The notes beneath the pieces were generated by a model. That model saw nothing but the letters and a program-made list of their open reading frames with translations. It was not told where the DNA came from and searched no databases. 64,000 nucleotides of DNA. Source: Hypomyces perniciosus (taxonomy: Eukaryota; Ascomycota; Sordariomycetes; Hypocreales; Hypocreaceae). This document shows, piece after piece, positions 22,791 to 35,252 of the stretch; position 1 is the first letter of the stretch; each line of letters begins with the position of its first letter. Location of the stretch: positions 1,364,001 through 1,428,000 of the forward strand of contig SPDT01000001.1 in NCBI GenBank assembly GCA_008477525.1. Direction: 5' to 3'. The translations under genes were made by a program, and so were the position numbers.

Positions 22791-24220
22791 TTACTCCAGA
22801 ACCAGATCAATCACCGACAAGAAGCTGCCGAATGGTGTGTTCACAGCATTAATCTTGAGTCTGGCGTCCACCGCCTCAACAATAGCCTGCCAGCCCTCAA
22901 GATCACGTTCCAGAGAGTTGAACAGCTGCATCATGCCAACATCGCGAGACCGAAGCACACGCTCATTGACCGAGGGAACAGCACCAGGCTCCGGAACGAC
23001 AAAGTCCATGATGAGGACGTGAGAGCCCTTCCTCATGGCCTGAACCGTGTTCTTTAAGATCTTGACCGAGTTCTCGAAATCCCAGTTGTGGAAGATCTGT
23101 CGGAAGAGGTAGACACTAGCGCCCTCAACAGGCTCCTTCGTGAAGAAGTCATACTCCTGGAACTTGATGCGCTCGGCAATGCTGGCTTCGTTGTTCTCCT
23201 TAATGACCTTGATTCCCTCTTCAACAACATGGGGAATGTCCTGAATGATGAAGCTCAGGTCAGGGAAGGCCTTTGCGATGGCAACACAGCTGTGTCCAAT
23301 GTTACCACCAATCTATTTTAAAGCACAGTCAGTCAAGCCGGTCTCAATGTGGCGCCTGTCTCACGGGAATCTTACATCGATGACAGTGCCCTTTCCAAGG
23401 CTCGCCCAGTCAAAGCCATTGACAAGGTGCTTCAGGTCGCTCTTCGGGCTGCTGGCAATAGCATCCATGACACGACCAAACAGCTTGTACAGGTCAGGCT
23501 GCTTGGAAATGTACTCGTACATTCGGAGATCAGTGTTGAATGCCTGGTTGAAGCAAGTATTGTTGGGGGCGGTGCTTTCAGGCCATCTCTCATGTGCCTG
23601 GACCATAGATGAGATGACCGGGGTAATGATGCTTGTCATCCAAGTCCGCTGGTCGGAAAACTTGGTGTTTGTGATCAATGCGGCAGACGTGGCAGAGTGG
23701 GCGATGAAGCCAGGAGTTGGCTCAGCGAAGAGATGGTTGGTCATAGCCATGCGGGACAAGATCTTGAGTCGCTGCTCTGCCACGTTGGCCTTTTGGGCCA
23801 GCTCAGAGTAAGAGATTGAACCCTCCAAGGGGACAAGCTCAAAGATCTTGAAGTGGCTCAGCCAACGGAGGATTTCCATGTAATGGTACTAACACGCAGG
23901 TATATCAGAATTGCGATTCATTGCTACTAGGTGGACATGTTACTCACACCAGTGATGACATTTCCGAGATAATCGCCGGGACCAGAGACAAGCTGGAAGA
24001 TCTGCAGGGCGTGGTCCATGAGGAGTTCCCTCGCAACTTGCACCTGTTCGGGAGCATCTGGGGATAAAACAGTGATGGGTGCATCGCGCTCGAAGGTTGG
24101 CTGAGGAAGCCCACTGGAGCGGAGGTAGTCGGTGAGAGTCTTGACCTGCTTGTTAAGATCCTGAGTCAAAAATTCCAGTGGTGAGGCATGAGTGCCATTG
24201 GTGTTGCCGATGGCAGACAT
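22791..24220 (-). CDS. SAM-dependent O-methyltransferase (bik3-like)
   Basis: 435-aa class I O-methyltransferase of the PF00891 type, predicted to methylate a phenolic hydroxyl of the polyketide. Exons are 24220-23948, 23888-23376 and 23312-22791, all phase 0; introns are 59 bp (GTGAGT...TTAG) and 63 bp (GTAAGA...ATAG). A winged-helix dimerisation half (SISYSELAQKANV, residues about 114-126) precedes the SAM domain. Motif I reads VIDIGGNIGHS (residues 260-270), formed exactly across the second splice junction, which supports the model. The putative catalytic base is His337 in QIFHNWD. An Asp-Ile-Pro (QDIP, residues 286-289) follows as in fungal OMTs. It is divergent from the FAD monooxygenase, sharing a 1.15-kb promoter region. 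Position matches bik3. Confidence 0.9.
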
Positions 24221-25372
24221 CTTGGACGAGTATATGTATATGTGTATATGATTGAGGAACTAAGGTATGAGGTGAGATTGTATTGATTTGGTGGGAATGT
24301 GTTGGACTGATGAACACCAAGTCAAGAGATCGTGGTTTAGACAAAGACCTTTTTATACTGAATGGAGTGTGTTTACACTCGCACTTACATTTCATCCTTC
24401 ATAGAAACAATACGCTCACGGTCAGTCTCTGGCGGTCTGACATCCGAAGTGTTCCGCACTTCCTCGCAACGTGATGTGTTGCTAAGATTCTATAAGCAGA
24501 CGCGCATCCTTGGGGTGAGATACGGAGAAGTAAGCATATAACGGAGACCAAACGCAACTGAAAAAGTGGATATCTCCGAAAGTGACTGCGGAGTATACTA
24601 CTGGTAGGTGTTTGCAACTGAGTAGCCATTTTAGGAAACAGTGTTACATCTCTAGATGATGTGAACAGGGATTATTTCAAGATCCTCCTTCTTTTAGTCG
24701 TACGGAACACTAGTTAGCAATTAATCCCGTACAGAAGCCGATACGAGCTCCCGTGGCGAGACCCCAGACTCTCTTTTGGTTCGCCTCCGCTTCGTACTAT
24801 GACAAACCAAGACATTTTCGTATCTAGAGAACAATACGAAGTACGGCTGAGTCCTCATGGCGGACGCTAGGGCAACATTAAGGCTGGGCTACCGAAACTC
24901 GGACCTTTTCGGAGTCCCAAGACAAGTGCTTACCATAATGACTAAGGTACAATCGGACAACGGGAATCATTTGTGGATTTGAGCAAAGCAATTGATTATT
25001 TGTGCAATGAAGTATAGAAATCTCTTTAGTAAAGAATTGCCAGGAATACAAGGAAGGACGGTAGCATCTTAAGGGAGGCACCTCAAGGGCGTGAGGGCTA
25101 ACTCCTTTACATCAGATCATGTGACAAATATATAGATGACCTCTCGCCCTCACTCTCGACAAAAGTCGGAGATCAATATAGTCACTCATCTGCCCTCTAC
25201 CTGCTATCCTCTAGCTTCCCTACCGCTAGGATCCTCTCAGACTCACTCACTCTCTTCTTTGTGGCCTCAGTCTATAACGAGAATCAAACAGTAGCTATTA
25301 ACCGAAAAATCGAAATTTTGAGACACTGATCATTATCTTACTACTCGCAAACGTACTCACCAAGTCGAGGCC
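24221..25372. promoter_or_regulatory. Divergent promoter region between OMT and FAD monooxygenase
   Basis: About 1.15 kb separating two divergently transcribed cluster genes, so likely to carry shared regulator sites. No gene seen. It includes a TACGAAGTAC motif near 24834-24843 and CGG/CCG triplets that could bind a Zn2Cys6 protein, but I could not single out a repeated operator. Confidence 0.5.
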
Positions 25373-27013
25373 ATGGCTCAACCCAAGGAACACTACCAAG
25401 TTGCCATTTCTGGAGGGGGTATTGCGGGCATTACGCTCGCCTTGATGTTTGAGAAGTTGGATATTAGCTACGTTTTATTGGAGGCGCGTGATACCCTTGA
25501 ATCAGATAGAGGTGCAGGCATTGGTTTGCAGCCCAATGGACTGCGTATTCTGGACCAGCTGGGCCTCATTGAGGACATCGAGGAGGCTACGATTCCCTTG
25601 GAGACTTGGTTCTCATTTGACGCAAATGGCAACATGCTGGCTTCTTCTAGTGCGATGAGGCATTACCGTGAAAGGTAAGGGCGCCGCCGTTGCATCTGAG
25701 CCATCGCAGAGAACAAATATTAATATATTCATCACACAGGATTGGATATCCAGTTACCTTCATTGAACGTGGGAAGCTTCTTCCCATTATGGCAAACCGG
25801 ATAAAGCGCACGGAATGCATCAAAACTTCTGCGCGGGTGGCGTCCATAGAAGAGACCGACGAACATGTTGCCATCACTACAACAGATGGTTTCTCTGTCA
25901 CTGCGGATTTCGTGATTGGTGCCGATGGCATTCGCAGTGCAGTACGCAGCCACATTGACTCATCTCTTCCCGAGAAGAATATTAAATCAGCAGATGATTG
26001 TAAGTTTTGAAACGTTGCGCTCATGGGAAAGAAATGAAAAGCAGACTATGGAGGAAAGTATCTTGAGAACCAGGCACTGACAGCATTTAGATATGGAAGT
26101 TGGCTTCGCGACTGTTTACGGAATGTCGTCGCCCACCGAGGGCATCGCCCCAGGAGAGCGTTTCGCCGTCTACCGAGAAAATGAGACCATTATCGGATTC
26201 ACAGGCAAGGATGGAATCGTGTTCTGGTTCGTTTTCGAGAATCTGAACAAAACATATCCTCTGTCCGAATGCCCGAGATACACAGAGGCCGAAGCCGAAG
26301 CTCTCTGCCAATCAGTCGCACATATTCAAGTCACCCCTTCTCTTCAATTCGGGAAAATCTACCAGAATCGTGTCGTGGCACTCAAGGTTGCTGTCGAGGA
26401 GGGTATAGCCAAGGCATGGCATACCGACCGTGCTGTCATTGTCGGGGATGCAGCCTGCAAGACAACTCCGGCTGGAGGCCAGGGCGCCAACCAAGCTATC
26501 GAGTCATGTGCTGTCTTGGTGAACGAACTTATGAGAGCTCGAAAGGCATCGAAGAAGGGGGGCAGGCTGTCCCGTGAGGCCTTGAAGTCTTTCCTAGAGA
26601 ACTATACGCAGGTGCGCACGCAACCAGCTGCGATGATCCTGCAAAGGTCTCAGATGGTTTGCCATGCGCTGCTCTCTATCCCTGGGCCGGCTGCTACCAT
26701 GGTAAAAGAGATGTTGAAGCTCTCTGACGAAGACTGGCTGCTGAGGGCGTTTATGGCTTTGTCAACTGCGGCAGTTTTGGAAGATGTTGAGCTCACTGCT
26801 AGGGGACATCTTTACAACGAGGCCGTCAAAGCGGCCCAGGCTGAGATACAAAGACGGCAGAGCGTCGCCAACGGAGTTAATGCAGCCAACGGGCCAAAGG
26901 AGACCAAAGAGGCTAACGGTGTCAAAGGTGCCAACGGCGTTGAAGGGACAAATGGAGCAAATGGGGTGACAAGAACCGCGAATGTAACAAACGGATTGGT
27001 GAAGGTTTCGTAG
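25373..27013 (+). CDS. FAD-dependent monooxygenase (bik2-like)
   Basis: 494-aa class A flavin monooxygenase of the PHBH/salicylate-hydroxylase type, likely to hydroxylate or oxidise the aromatic polyketide using NAD(P)H and O2. Exons are 25373-25674, 25740-25999 and 26091-27013; introns are GTAAGG...ACAG (65 bp) and GTAAGT...TTAG (91 bp). Motifs are GGGIAG (residues 14-19) with Glu37 for the ADP part, [12 protein letters not shown] (about 159-170), and [16 protein letters not shown] (306-321) for the ribityl/FAD site. The last ~49 residues (446-494) are an Asn-Gly-rich tail with seven NG dipeptides. Together with the OMT and the PKS it matches bik2 in family and order. Confidence 0.9.
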
Positions 27014-28395
27014 ACTATACTAGGAAGCACATAGATTGCGGGAAACTTTCTAGACTGAAGAAATATCAACAAATTTTTAATTCGACAATGACGAACTATC
27101 GATTTATTTTGTGATTCGATCCATAGGCAATGATTAAAGCAATAGTATACGATCGAACATACTTGATATGATACGTTTAGGCGTAAATCCAGCATCACAC
27201 GAACAACGGTATATGAGAGTAGGGATCTTAACCGATGTTCCTACGCTTGGACTTTGAAGGTTGGAAATTGGACTAAAGAATTACTGCAACTCCATATTAG
27301 CCCCATTCCTTCCGACCATGTGTTGGATGATCGGGTTTCTGCACTTAGTGTTGTAACGATCCTACACACGTGGCTGGAATGAGACATGCAGTGCTTACGC
27401 AGTGTGGATTATTTCCCAAGATTAGGTTGAAGACAATTATCATGATAAGGAGAGGATGTGAAAGCATGCAGGGTCTTGTGGAGCAAACACCAAGAAGAGG
27501 CCTACGAGACCAACAGAACACTTACCCTACTATCAATATAACCTATTTGCATCGTAATGACTTCATACATAGTGTCAAAAAAATAAAGTATCAGTATATT
27601 AAACATGGAAAATGCTACAAAATACCTAACGAACATCTCTTGTTGGCCTCTGCCCCAATATGTGACAAAATCACCAAGTGTTGCTTCGGCCAGATTAAAG
27701 ATAGCTGTAACATTCCGGAACCCTATTATCTTTTTATTATCAAACAAATAGCCATGTGTTGTTTAATTTTCCTCTGGGCTTCCTATTTTGTTCGCATACA
27801 TGTGCCGTTCATTCGTAAAGCTGAATCTGGTTGCATTTGCCATGGGTTGGCGTTCGGACTTCTTCGGGCTTGGCGTTTCAACAAGGCAATATATGCATTG
27901 CCTAAACCGAGAAGGATCTATCCATGCAATATTGATAATTCGGATATCTTCGCGTGGATCCGCTTGGATCCTACGGACTGCCAAATATAGTAAAGTTTAG
28001 TTATGTCGGGCCATATCATGCTATGTCTTACGATTACCGCAGTTCTAATTTACGGTTAAGCCAACAAACACATCACGAAATGCGTATTGAGTTGATGCTG
28101 AATTCTCGGACATCTTCGTAGAGCCTCCGGTTTTCCGGCATGTGAGATTCGGGTCTGTTTGAACATCCTGGTAGTATCTAGACGTGAATGCATCTTCCTC
28201 AAACGGTTTTGCAGATGGCTTTCTGAAGTTAAAACCTTGGCATACCTCGCGCTAAACAGGCCGTGAAGAAACCATCACACACACACGAACAGCTTCAACA
28301 CTTTCCCGCAATATCGGGCACTAGTATTTTGGATCACATTCATCTGCAGATCTTTTTACTTGGAAAACCACCTTCCCCCTTTAGCATTATTCACC
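27014..28395. promoter_or_regulatory. Intergenic region upstream of the PKS
   Basis: About 1.4 kb between the monooxygenase stop and the PKS start. It presumably contains the PKS promoter. Near 28126-28139 there is CTCCGGTTTTCCGG, a CCGG inverted pair. A 206-codon open frame at 27370-27990 looks like chance and is not annotated. Confidence 0.5.
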
Positions 28396-31300
28396 ATGGC
28401 TCCCTCAACAGATGTGTTTATCTTTGGTGATCAGAGCATTTCGGTTATTGATAGCTTGCAAGAACTCCTCTTGATCAAGAATAATGCTCCTTTAACATCA
28501 TTCCTTTTCGAAGCCTTTGCTGTCATCCAACGCGAGACATCAGCTCTGTCATCCACAGAACGAAATGCCATTACGCAAGCAGAAAACCTTGGTTTGCTTC
28601 TGGATGCCATTCGAAAAAGCACAACTCATACAGCACTTGACAGTGCCCTTTTGTGCATTTATGAAATTGCTTACTACATTGAGTGAGTCTCAACTGAAAG
28701 AACAAGGATTGTGTGATGCTAACCCATTTCAGGTACCTTGCTCGAACTAATAGACAACATCCCCCAGCCCCTTCAACCTTATTCCTTGGTATCTGCACGG
28801 GTGCCCTTGCTGCTGCTGCTATCAGCTGCTCTTTGAATGTTTTCGACATTGCTCGCCTTGGTGTCCAAGCCGTTACTGTAGCCTTTCGAAATGGCATGAA
28901 CATTCACAGAAGATCTGAAGTCCTTGGGTACTTCCAGTCCACCAGCTGGTCTGTGGTCTTTCCTTCGGGCGAGGAAGAGCCAGTTTCTGAGGCTCTAGTG
29001 AAATTCTCTACGGACAAGGTAAGTCAAATCCCCTATAAAGTTTAGATCATATTGCTCACACTTGTTTTCAGAATCTTCCCACATCCTTGCAGCCGTACAT
29101 CAGTGCCGTTGGTCCCAACTTCGTGACCATCACCGGACCCCCTAATGTTCTGGACCAACTTAAGTCATTCGATGCATTTTCTGGCAAGAAGTTGCTACCT
29201 TTGCCAATCAGCGGCCCTTACCATACCGAAAATGCATTCTCAGAGACTCATCTTCGACAACTCTTGGATTTCACTCTCACGGGGATTGAGTACTTGGATC
29301 GGGAGATTCTCACTCCAATCCTTTCTTGCGCTTCAGGCTCTCTCGTGAAGCAGACCTCTTTCGGCGGTCTCTTGCGGGATGCTCTTACTGGTGTTCTTGC
29401 GCAGCAGATTCGTATCGACCGCGTCAACGATGGCCTGTTCGAAATCCTCTCAGGCAATGAATCCGAGACCTCTATTATCCCTGTGAATACTCAAGTTGCA
29501 GCAAATCTGGCCAACTTCTTGTCTCAAAAGGGGGTAAAAGCGCAAGTCGGTAAAACCCTGAAGGAATTGGCCAAACAGACATCCCCGCGTGCGGCCTCTG
29601 AGGACTCGAACAAGATTGCCATTGTTGGATTCAGCGGTCGGTTCCCCGAAGCCGACGACCTCGTGGAGTTCTGGGACCTGCTCACAAAGGGCCTCGACGT
29701 TCACAAGCCTGTGCCCGAGGAGCGTTTTGCGCGGGACCACTATGATCCTACCGGCCAGCGGAAGAATACTAGCCAAGTTCAGTACGGATGTTGGCTCAAG
29801 AATGCAGGCCTTTTCGACACCCAGTTCTTCCACATGTCGCCTAAGGAGGCTATCCAGACGGATCCGGCGCAGAGGCTGGCCTTGCTCACTGCTTATGAAG
29901 CTCTTGAGATGGCTGGATTCGTCCCTGACCGGACGCCTTCCACGCAAAGGCACCGCGTTGGTGTGTTCTACGGAACAACGAGTAACGATTGGGGTGAGGT
30001 CAACTCCTCCCAAGATGTCGACACACACTACATCCCAGGAGCCAATCGTGCCTTCATTCCCGGCAGAGTCAACTTCTTCTTCAAGTTCACCGGCCCTAGC
30101 ATTGCTGTCGATACCGCCTGTTCGTCCAGTCTGGCTGCCATTAATATCGCCATCAACTGTCTCATCAACAGAGACTGCGACTCAGCCATCGCTGGTGGTA
30201 CCAACGTGATGACGAATCCTGACAACTTTGCCGGCCTTGATCGCGGACACTTCCTGTCTCGTACCGGAAATTGCAAAGCATTCGACGATGGTGCTGATGG
30301 ATACTGCCGAGCTGACGGTATTGGAACTCTTATTCTCAAGCGTCTTCCTGATGCCATTGCTGATAATGACCCTATCTTCGGTATCATTTTGGGGGCACAC
30401 ACTAACCATTCCGCTGAGTCCGTATCGATTACTCGGCCCTTGGCTGATGCTCAAGAATACTTGTTCAAGAAGCTCCTGAATGAGAGCGGCATCCACCCAC
30501 ACGATGTTGGCTATGTTGAGATGCACGGAACGGGCACCCAAGCCGGTGACGCTGTAGAGATGCGATCAGTTCTCAACTCATTTGCGTGGGATCACAGTCG
30601 ACCCAAGGACAAGAGCCTTTACCTCGGAGCCGTCAAGTCCAACGTGGGACATGCTGAGTCTGCCTCTGGTGTCATCGCTGTCATCAAAGTGCTCCTGATG
30701 ATGCAGAAGAACAAGATCCCCCCTCACTGCGGTATCAAGACGAAGATCAACCACAACTTCCCCACTGATCTGGATCGCCGTGGTGTGAACATTGCTCTTG
30801 GAGGAGAGGCGGATTGGCCTCGACCACTCGGTGGTAAGAGAAGAGTCCTTATCAACAACTTCTCCGCAGCAGGTGGAAACACCTCATTGCTGCTGGAGGA
30901 TGGTCCAGTGACTTCTGATGATGAGCCCCTCAAGGTCTCAGATCCACGAACGAACCATGTTGTGATTGTTTCGGCTCGGTCTTCTAAGGCTTTGGAGGAG
31001 AATCTGAGGGCTCTGGAGGCCTTTGTTGCTAACTCTTGGGCCCCTGAGGGCGAGCTGCTCGGTCAACTCTCGTATACAACTACGGCCCGTCGCATTCATC
31101 ACAGCCGCAGAGTGGCAATCGTTACTAATGGCTTCGACGACCTCCGACGCTCTCTATTTGCTGCTGCCACAACTGCTGCGGAAGTCAAGGGAATTCCCGC
31201 TAAGACTCCAGGAGTTGGCTTCCTCTTCACTGGTCAAGGAGCTCAGGAAACTGCTATGGCTAACGGGTATTATAAGCATTTCACGTCCTTCCAAGCAGAC

Positions 31301-34300
31301 ATCCACGGGCTTGATACCATTGCCAGACTCCAGGGCCTGCCATCAATCCTGCCTCTGGTGGATGGATCGGTTCCTATCGAGGAGCTTTCCCCGGTTGTCG
31401 TTCAGCTCGGTAGCTGCATCATCCAGATTGCTCTGGCTCGCTTCTGGATCAGCCTCGGAATCAAGCCCGACTATGTCATCGGTCACAGCCTGGGTGAATT
31501 CGCTGCACTTCAAGTGGCTGGCGTTCTCAGTATCAACGATGCCATTTACCTCTGTGGACAAAGGGCAGTTCTCATTGAGAAGAAATGCACGGCTAATACT
31601 CATGGTATGGTCGCCGTGAAGGAGTCAGCAGATGTTTTGAGACCGCACATCCCAGGTGATATCATGGTCGAGATTGCTTGCATCAACGGCACACAAGACA
31701 CTGTCCTCAGTGGTCCCAATGCTGCCGTTGATGCTATCGCCTCGAAGTTCACCCAACTGGGCTTCAAGTCCCACAGGCTGGAGGTCCCGTTCGCCTTCCA
31801 CTCATCCCAGGTCGATCCCATCCTTGAGGAACTTGAAGAATTGGCCGCTCGAGTGGAATACCACGATCCGGTTGTGCCATTGGTTTCTACTCTGCTGGGT
31901 AAAGTCGTCACCTCTGCGGATATGATCGGGCCACAGTACATCAGACGCCATTGCCGTGAGGCTGTTGACTTCCTCTCTGCAATCCAGGCAGCCGAAGCTG
32001 AGAAACTCATGGACCGCACGGGTGTTTGTATTGAGATCGGAGCTCATCCCATCCTGACGCGAATGGTCAAGTCCATCGTTGGACAAGAGCTCAAATGCTG
32101 TGCCTCTCTCCGTCGCAAGGAGGACTTCTTCAGGACTGTCGGAGATTCTCTCAGCGCCCTTTTCTTGGCTGGTCTGCCTGTTAACTGGGATGAGTACCAC
32201 CGTGATTTTGCGTCGTCTCGCAAGGTCATCACTCTTCCCAAGTATTCTTGGCAGCTTGCAAACTACTGGATGCAGTACAAGTACAGCTGGTGCCTTACCA
32301 AGGGTGATGCTCCAGTCGAGGCTCTGCCGCCTGCACCTGCTGTGCAAGCGAAGGCAATCAGACTGAGCGACTCTGTTCATGAGATCGTTGAGCGCACCAT
32401 CGACAGCAAGAAGAGCTCCATTGTGATTCAGTCCGACTTGCATGACCCAGCTCTCTTAACGGTTGCCCAGAACCACCGTGTTAATGATTTGATCATGGCT
32501 CCTTCAGTAAGTCCCTTCAACATTTTAGCAAGATATAATACTAACGCTTAATCTCACAGACTCTCTTTGCTGATGTCGCTTATACATTGGGCAAACACCT
32601 GCTCGAATGCCAGGGCTCCAAATGGCAGACCTACATGCCAGCTATTAACAACATGGCCGTTGAGAAGGCCCTGCTTGTCAACGAGGTCGGACCGCAGTTC
32701 TTCAGAGCATCCGTGGAAATCGACTGGAAGACTCAGCACGGTTCAATGCAGATCTACAGCGTGAACGGGTCTGGAAAGAAGACTACTCTTCATGCCGTGT
32801 GTGATGTCGACGTTGAGGACCCCCAGACATACCAAGAGAATTGGCAGGCCCATCTCTATCTGATCAAGAGAAGCATCGCGCATCTCACCCAGGGTGTTGA
32901 TGATGGCTCTGTCCACAAAATGCATCGCGGAATGTTGTACAAGATGTTCTCCTCTTCAGTCCAGTATGGACCACCATTCCAGGGCATTCAGCAGGTCTGG
33001 TTCGACAGCGATTGCCTTGAGGGAACTGCCAAGGTCTTCCTGCCATCCGGAAAGGGAGAGTTTGCCCTCAACCCTTACTGCTGTGACAGTCTTGGTCATC
33101 TGACTGGTTTCATTATGAACTGCAACGACAGCCTGGACGTGGCAGAGAACGTCTATATCAACCACGGTTGGCGCTTCCTGCACCTCTCCGAGCCCTACCA
33201 GTGTGATGTGAACTACCAGACATATGTCAGGATGCAAGCTGTGGGCCACGATGATTCGACCTATTCTGGAGATGTACACGTCCTTCGCGACGGCAAAATT
33301 ATTGCTATCTGCGGAGGTGTTACCTTCAAGAAGGTTCCGCGGCGAGTTTTGGAAATGATGCTTCCCAACCCTTCAGCAAGCAAGGCCAAAGCCAAGAAGG
33401 CGAAGGTGATTGCTGCTCCTATTCCTGTCAATATTCGCCCACCATCACCACCTACTACCAATAGCAGTGCGGCATCGACTCCGCCGCCTGAGCCGGTGTT
33501 TGATAGAGCAGAGAAGCCCGCCTCCGCCGCTCCTGGACTCGTTCAGAAGGCTCTCGAGATTATTGCCGATGAGATTGGAGTTGAGCTAGCCCAGGTCACT
33601 GACTCGACTCTTTTGGCTGACTTGGGAGTGGACTCACTCATGTCCTTGACCGTCCTGGGCAACTTCCGAGAGGAACTGGACCTAGACATTCCCGCCGCTC
33701 AATTCTATGAGTGCTTATCTGTCAAGGACTTTAAGAAATTCCTGGTGGCCTTCGCAGGTATTACTGAGCAAGCTCCTGAAAGCTCAGCAAAGAAAAGCCT
33801 GCCTGCGCCCGCCTCCGCCGCCGCCTCTGGCCTCATTCAGAAGGCTCTCGAGATTATTGCCGATGAGATTGGAGTTGAGCTAGCTCAGCTCACTGACTCG
33901 ACTCTTTTGGCTGACTTGGGAGTGGACTCACTCATGTCCTTGACCATCTTGGGAAATTTCCGAGAGGAACTTGATCTGGACATTCCCGCCGCCCAATTCT
34001 ATGAGTGCTTGACAGTCAAGGACTTCAAGGAATTCCTGGTGGCCTTCGCCGGCATTACTGAGGAGATTTTTGAAAGCTCAGCAACGGAGAGCCTGCCGTC
34101 AACATCTCCTTCCACGGCCCCAAGTGTCCATAACGGTGCTATTGTAGAGAAGATCTCACCCGTTGTCAGGATTTCCGCGCCTGTTGCCGCCCCGATTCCC
34201 CGTTCAACCTCGATCATCCTGCAGGGAACCAAGCACTGCTCAAATACGCTCTTCTTGTTCCCCGACGGTGCTGGATCAGCCACTTCCTATGTCACGCTTC

Positions 34301-34995
34301 CAGCCATCTTCTCCGACTTGCGTGTTATTGGTCTGAACAGCCCCTATCTCACCAAGCCTAAGGAGTTCCAGTGTGCTCTTCAAGACATCACTGGTTCATA
34401 CCTCAATGAAGTCCGTCGCCGACAACCTAAGGGTCCTTACCACCTCGCCGGATGGTCTGCTGGTGGTGTCTCGGCCTTTGACGCAGCTCGCCAGCTTGTT
34501 GCTGAAGGTGAGGTTGTCGAGAGTCTCATTCTGATTGACTCTCCCAACCCTGTCGGCCTTGGCAAGCTTCCGAAACGCATGTACGACTTCCTCGAGAACT
34601 CTGGCATCTTCGGTGCCTTCGAGATGGGTGAAGAGAGCCACGCCCCACCGGACTGGCTCTTCCAGCACTTCTGCGTCTTCATCGAGGCCCTGGATAGGTA
34701 CGCTCCTGTCCCCTTTGAACAGGGAGCATCGCCCAAGACGACCATTATTTGGGCCAAGGACGGTGTCTGCAAGAACCCTGATGATCCTCGTCCCGAGAAA
34801 CAGGTCGATGATCCTAGGGGTATGAACTGGCTCTTGGATAATCGTGAAGACTTCGGGCCGTGCGGTTGGGATGAGTTCATTGGCGCTGAGAACATCAGCA
34901 CCTTTGCAATGGAGGATGCCAATCACTTCACTATGATGAGGGAGCCGATTGCATCAGAGCTCTGCGACATGATTCGCAAGGCTATGGGTATTTAA
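28396..34995 (+). CDS. Non-reducing polyketide synthase SAT-KS-AT-PT-ACP-ACP-TE (bik1-like)
   Basis: 2147-aa iterative type I PKS making an aromatic polyketide from malonyl-CoA. Exons are 28396-28682, 28733-29018, 29072-32506 and 32560-34995, with canonical splice sites and continuous frame. The start chosen has a good context (TCACCATGG) and begins directly with the SAT strand VFIFGDQ. Domains: SAT with GICTG (Cys117); KS with DTACSSS (Cys541), His676 and His718; AT with GHSLGE (Ser997); PT with His1326 in HRVNDL and Asp1512; two nearly identical ACPs with DSL serines at 1695 and 1793; and a thioesterase with GWSAGG (Ser1969) and His2125. No KR, DH or ER is seen. Bik1 as I recall has about 2036 aa and one ACP; the extra ACP accounts for most of the difference. 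Product class is inferred from the whole cluster. Confidence 0.93.
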
Positions 34996-35252
34996 GTCAA
35001 ACCCGTTTGTATTATTTTCTATGGTGTGGATGTCTGCTCTCTTCAAACAATATCTTGGTGTGGTGTATATTCCTTTCTTCGTAATAGTGCGTTAAATTAG
35101 TAAATAAACCAGCTGGACTTTCTTAATCACATTTGTGTTCTAAGCTGCGTCGATGGATGGCCATAACGCTGGGGTTTTGTCTCCTACCAGACGGCATCTT
35201 GACATGTTCGTAGGGAATAATGGCCTTGCTGAATTCCACCCTCAAAGTAGCG

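Noticed and set aside
27370..27990. 206-codon plus-strand open frame between monooxygenase and PKS
   Set aside because: Lies in the presumed PKS promoter, irregular composition with many Cys/Ile/Tyr, no motif; treated as chance.
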